Source: Agarivorans sp050870875 (GTDB lineage Bacteria; Pseudomonadota; Gammaproteobacteria; Enterobacterales; Celerinatantimonadaceae). From it: a stretch of 64,000 bases of DNA. Within the stretch, counting starts at the first letter, position 1; the number at the start of each line of letters is the position of its first letter. Position numbers and translations under genes: made by a program. Location: NCBI RefSeq assembly GCF_050870875.2, contig NZ_CP194041.2, positions 4,030,001-4,094,000 of the forward strand. Reading direction: 5' to 3'. Below, one piece after another: positions 60,646 to 64,000 of the stretch. Under the pieces are notes generated by a model, which saw only the letters and a program-made list of their open reading frames with translations, made no database searches and was not told where the DNA came from.

Positions 60646-62864
60646 TTAGAAGTCATTGCCAATAAATATATATAAGGATTGCTGTTGCCGATTATGCCCA
60701 TAGGACAAGACCACAGGGCCCAATAAGCTGGTATCTAAGGCGACAAAAACACTACCGGCCCAAATTGAACTCCCCAGAGAGATATCTGCAGACTCGTTCC
60801 AAACTCCACCATTTTCCAAAGAACCACCAACAAACATCGGTGCCTGCAATATCGGGGATTGATAATCGTGCAACTGATAAAAGTACATCAAACCACTCAA
60901 GGCCTTATAACGTCCAGATAAGCGTTCATATTGAAAACCCGATAAACGTAAGAAGCCGCCTAAATCTTGGGCGTCAGTTGGAATAATAAAGTCACTACCG
61001 GTACTACCGTATTCACCAAACCAATTAAAATGATGTTGATCTTGACCAAAGGGCAATTTCCAGCGCGCCTCAAAGCTAGGCGCAAAAGCACTGGAGTAGT
61101 CATCAATATTTTCGTGATCAATATACAAGCTGGCCTCAAATAATTTACCGTCCGTAGGAAAGGCCCAACTATTTAAGGTATCGAAACTAAAGCTGAAGTA
61201 AGGCCCGTACAACCAATAATTGGCCGCTGCATTCACACTTGCAGCTTTAACCTCCCCTCGTGTAACCGCGACCCCCATCACCCATTCCTGCCAAGGTCTT
61301 CGATTCCACGCCAGCTCGCTAGCTAAATTGGTGTCGCTAAAGTCTGCATCAAGATACTCACTACCTTCTATCTCGTCATATAGTCGGCGACTGCGTTTTT
61401 CATATTCAGCTGAAAGAGCCCAGGAATAACGCAAATTATCACTCATTGGCGTGTAAAACTCAGTAAAGACTCGTTTTATCTCGCCCATCTCGATTTCGCT
61501 TCGCCATTCGGCCCCTAAATCATTTAAGTTGCTTAAGCTAAACCCCAAGCCCAAATTAACCTCGGTTCGATCGACAAAGTTCTCTTGTAAAGCAAACTTC
61601 ATATCGAAATAGCCAGGTCCCCAACTTTTTTCTTGGGTGTCGAGGTAGATGACATTATCGCCATGGTCGCTACTGATCCGGTAATCAACCCGTTCAAAGG
61701 TACCCAAAGCATATAGTTGCCGGATCCGCTGTTCCAATTCGGCCTTCGATAACAACTCCCCGGTTTGCAGCTGCAAACGGGTTAATATCACTTGGTCACT
61801 TAAAGCTGAATGATTATTTAACTCAACCCGACTGACGAGGAAGCGCTCATGCAGCTTCAATTGTGCCCGTCGCTGAGCCACCTGTTGTTGATACTTAGCA
61901 TAGTCTTCAGCTGGTGCAGATAAGTTTAAACGTTTAGCTAATTGTTCGATGTGATCACGCGCGGTCTGCTTACCGCGTTCGACCGCTAGCGGCATCAAGC
62001 CAAAGTCAGCGGTATCGATGCCACTCATGTCTGGACTGATTAACAGATCATCAGGACCAAGCAATGCTATTTGCCGCTCGGTGCCGGAACGAGTCAAGAA
62101 GGTCGATAGCTGGTCGACCATCGCCATCGCGGTAGACAATTCACTTTGTGGTTTAAGGTGGTCACCAATGTCTACCGCGATAATAATATCTGCGCCCATC
62201 TGCTGCAGCACATCGACTGGCAGGTTATTTACAACCCCACCATCAGATAATAACTTACCATCCAGCTCTACAGGACGAAGCGCCCTGGTACCGACATACT
62301 AGCCTGCATTGCCACCGCCAAATCGCCGCGACCTAAGATATAAGGCTGCATCGTCGCCATATCGGTAGCAACCGCGCGATAGGGAATCGCTAATTGATCG
62401 AAACTGCTCAGCGCCTCCAAATTACCACTTGCATCTCTTAATAATTCAGCCATGGTTTGCCCCTGCACTGCCCCCTTAGGCATCTGCAAACCTTGCTTAT
62501 TCAATCCTATCGGAAGTGGGATCTGATAATTATCTTGCTGTTTCTTGCTGCGTAACGACAGTTCACTGCGCGTCACATCATCCACAAAACCACGAGCCCA
62601 ATTCAGCGCAAAAGTGCGCTGCTCAATTTCTTGAGCGCTGTAGCCCATTGCTAGCATCGCTCCAAAATACGCCCCCATACTGGTGCCTGCGACATAGTCG
62701 ATGGGCACATGATATTCTTCAAGTAACTGAATCACACCAAGATGAGCGGCACCTTTTGCACCTCCTCCACTTAAGGCTAAACCGATTTTGGGTCGAGCCA
62801 TAAGGCTGGACGAGACACTCACCAAAACCAGAAAAACCAAGCTATTGCATAGCGTCCGCATCAT
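60646..62864 (-). pseudogene. PlpD-like patatin autotransporter (type Vd), interrupted by a frameshift
   Basis: Two pieces in different frames make one protein of about 738 residues. Piece 1 (62864-62268): signal peptide ending LMA, oxyanion loop LSGGGAKGAAHLG and the nucleophile GTSMGA of a patatin phospholipase; it ends by a stop after SMSVPGRFVL. Piece 2, in frame from about 62285 down to 60646, continues the patatin domain with PVELDGKLLSDGGVVNNLP (catalytic aspartate in DGG, codon 62242-62244), a POTRA-like segment and a barrel ending in phenylalanine (IFIGNDF). One extra G in the run at 62283-62285 (CCC on plus) would rejoin them. It may be a real inactivation or a sequencing error. It stands between lpdA and acnB. 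Confidence 0.8.
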
Positions 62865-62885
62865 TCATTCCTTGAAAATAAAAAC

Positions 62886-62913
62886 AATAAAGGCAGCCGA
62901 GGCTGCCTTTATT
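62886..62913 (-). terminator. terminator of the aceEF-lpdA operon
   Basis: A 13-bp stem AATAAAGGCAGCC / GGCTGCCTTTATT with a 2-base loop, T-rich on the minus strand, 26 bases after the lpdA stop. Confidence 0.9.
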
Positions 62914-62939
62914 AAACTATATATTTAGAGGTTTTCGGT

Positions 62940-64000
62940 CTATTTTTTCTTTTTCTTGGCTTTAGCATTTGGTAAGTCGGTAATACTTCCCTCAAATACT
63001 TCAGCAGCCAAGCCAACCGACTCATGTAAAGTTGGGTGAGCATGAATGGTCAAGGCAATATCTTCGGCATCACAACCCATTTCGATTGCTAAACCAATTT
63101 CACCGAGTAATTCACCACCGTTAGTCCCCACAACGGCACCACCAATCACTCGACCTGATTCTTTATCAAAAATCATTTTGGTCATCCCATCGGGACAATC
63201 AGAAGCAATCGCACGACCAGAAGCGGCCCATGGGAACACCGAGGCTTCGTAGTTAATACCTTGCGCCTTGGCTTCTTTCTCGGTTAAACCAACCCATGCC
63301 ATCTCTGGCTCGGTGTAAGCAATCGAAGGAATAACTTTAGGATCGAAGAAATGTTTCTTACCAGAAATCACTTCCGCAGCCACGTGGCCTTCGTGCACCC
63401 CTTTATGCGCCAACATCGGTTGACCCACAATGTCACCAATCGCATGAATATGTGGTACGTTAGTACGCAGCTGTTTATCCACTTCGATAAAGCCCCGTTC
63501 CGTCACTTCGATACCGGCTTTTTCCGCATCTAAGCCAAGACCATTTGGAACCCGACCTACTGCAACTAATACAGCGTCGTAACGCACCGGCTCATGTGGC
63601 GCTTGCTTACCTTCGTAAGTCACATATAGACCATCGGTCTTCGATTCGACGGCTATCACTTTCGTTTCTAGCATAATGTTGAACTTGCTTTTCACCTTCT
63701 TGGTGTATGCCCGCACTACATCTTTATCGGCAGCTGGAACTAGTTGGTCAGCAAATTCTACAACATCAATTGCACTGCCTAAGGCTCCATATACTGTGCC
63801 CATTTCTAGACCAATAATACCACCACCTAGCACTAGCAACTTACCCGGAACTTCTTTCAGCTCTAAAGCATCAGTTGAGTCCCATACGCGCGGATCGTTA
63901 TGCGGGATAAATGGCAACTTCACAGGACGCGAGCCTGCGGCAATAATCGCATTGTCAAAGTTAATGGTAGTGACACCCTCTTCACCTTCAACTTCTAAAG
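62940..64000 (-). CDS. lpdA: dihydrolipoyl dehydrogenase, C-terminal part (5' end outside window)
   Basis: The frame is open to the right edge (353 codons seen). LpdA is the FAD subunit E3 of pyruvate and 2-oxoglutarate dehydrogenases, reoxidising lipoamide with NAD. Present are FDNAIIAAGSRPVKLPFIP, the NAD-binding VLGGGIIGLEMGTVYGALGS, VAVGRVPNGLGLDAEKAG, the FAD motif HIHAIGDIVGQPMLAHKGVH, and the C-terminal catalytic pair in HAHPTLHESVGLAAEV. The redox-active disulphide lies outside the window. An in-frame ATG at 63923 is not the real start. The tail is lysine-rich. Confidence 0.97.
   Translation of the reverse strand, partial: LEVEGEEGVTTINFDNAIIAAGSRPVKLPFIPHNDPRVWDSTDALELKEVPGKLLVLGGGIIGLEMGTVYGALGSAIDVVEFADQLVPAADKDVVRAYTKKVKSKFNIMLETKVIAVESKTDGLYVTYEGKQAPHEPVRYDAVLVAVGRVPNGLGLDAEKAGIEVTERGFIEVDKQLRTNVPHIHAIGDIVGQPMLAHKGVHEGHVAAEVISGKKHFFDPKVIPSIAYTEPEMAWVGLTEKEAKAQGINYEASVFPWAASGRAIASDCPDGMTKMIFDKESGRVIGGAVVGTNGGELLGEIGLAIEMGCDAEDIALTIHAHPTLHESVGLAAEVFEGSITDLPNAKAKKKKK

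Noticed and set aside
60646..62211. A separate 521-residue gene starting at 62211
   Set aside because: Its conserved patatin and DGG sequence continues upstream of the ATG in the same frame, so it is the second part of the split PlpD-like gene.
1..64000. CRISPR arrays, insertion sequences, tRNA genes, prophage
   Set aside because: None of the expected repeats, transposase motifs, cloverleaf sequences or phage gene runs were seen by reading; a tool search could still find a short RNA gene.

Overview
This window is chromosomal core sequence from a gammaproteobacterium, probably a marine, polarly flagellated member of the Alteromonadales/Vibrionales side of the class. Evidence: metK-sprT-rsmE-gshB-yqgE-ruvX in the usual order; ArcA, PykF, ThrA, RbsD and GrcA copies very close to the enterobacterial proteins; MotX of the sodium-driven polar flagellar motor; aceK, acnB and lpdA of gammaproteobacterial type. 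I favour an Agarivorans-like genus, but that is inference. No rRNA, tRNA, insertion sequence, phage block or CRISPR array was seen.

Layout. 1-5.6 kb: the end of a ClC chloride transporter, then metK behind four met boxes, then sprT, rsmE, gshB, yqgE and ruvX on the plus strand, the last four nearly without gaps. 5.6-10 kb: an AT-rich stretch with a PL1 pectate lyase lipoprotein, a sodium:alanine symporter and a DUF3545 small protein. 10-16.3 kb: a complete ribose operon rbsDACBKR behind a 38-bp perfect palindrome. 16.3-19 kb: hemerythrin, grcA with two FNR-like sites, tesB. 19-24 kb: thrABC with a readable threonine/isoleucine leader peptide and attenuator. 24-30 kb: aceK, a small barrel-like exported protein, rraA with an overlapping DUF3293 gene, arcA, pykF. 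30-36 kb: gamma-glutamylcyclotransferase-like protein, mgsA, a SieB-like membrane protein, dusA, cheX, a 2-Cys peroxiredoxin, alr. 36-41.5 kb: dnaB, a small cytochrome c, and a YnjBCD-type ABC transporter. 41.8-48.6 kb: rpsF-priB-rpsR-rplI, rnr-rlmB, motX with a sigma-28 promoter, mdh. 48.7-54 kb: an orphan amino-acid-binding protein divergent from argR with an ARG box between them, then an FbpABC iron transporter. 54-56 kb: glnK-amtB with a sigma-54 promoter and two NtrC boxes. 56.4-64 kb: a YacL-like gene, an unusual regulator with DNA-binding and receiver domains in reversed order, acnB, a patatin-type autotransporter (PlpD-like) broken by an apparent one-base frameshift, and the 3' part of lpdA.

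How the genes fit together. Much of the window concerns central carbon flow and oxygen: pykF, mdh, acnB, lpdA and aceK supply or control the TCA cycle, while arcA, grcA, hemerythrin and the FNR-type boxes point to a facultative anaerobe. Regulatory DNA is unusually legible: met boxes, an RbsR-type operator, FNR boxes, a thr attenuator, an ARG box, a sigma-28 promoter and a full NtrC/sigma-54 control region can all be read directly.

I did not find a clear new multi-gene system. The items most worth a second look are the reversed wHTH-receiver regulator next to yacL/acnB, the broken PlpD-like gene, the 17-bp palindrome between the NtrC boxes, the 38-bp rbs palindrome, and the pectate lyase region.
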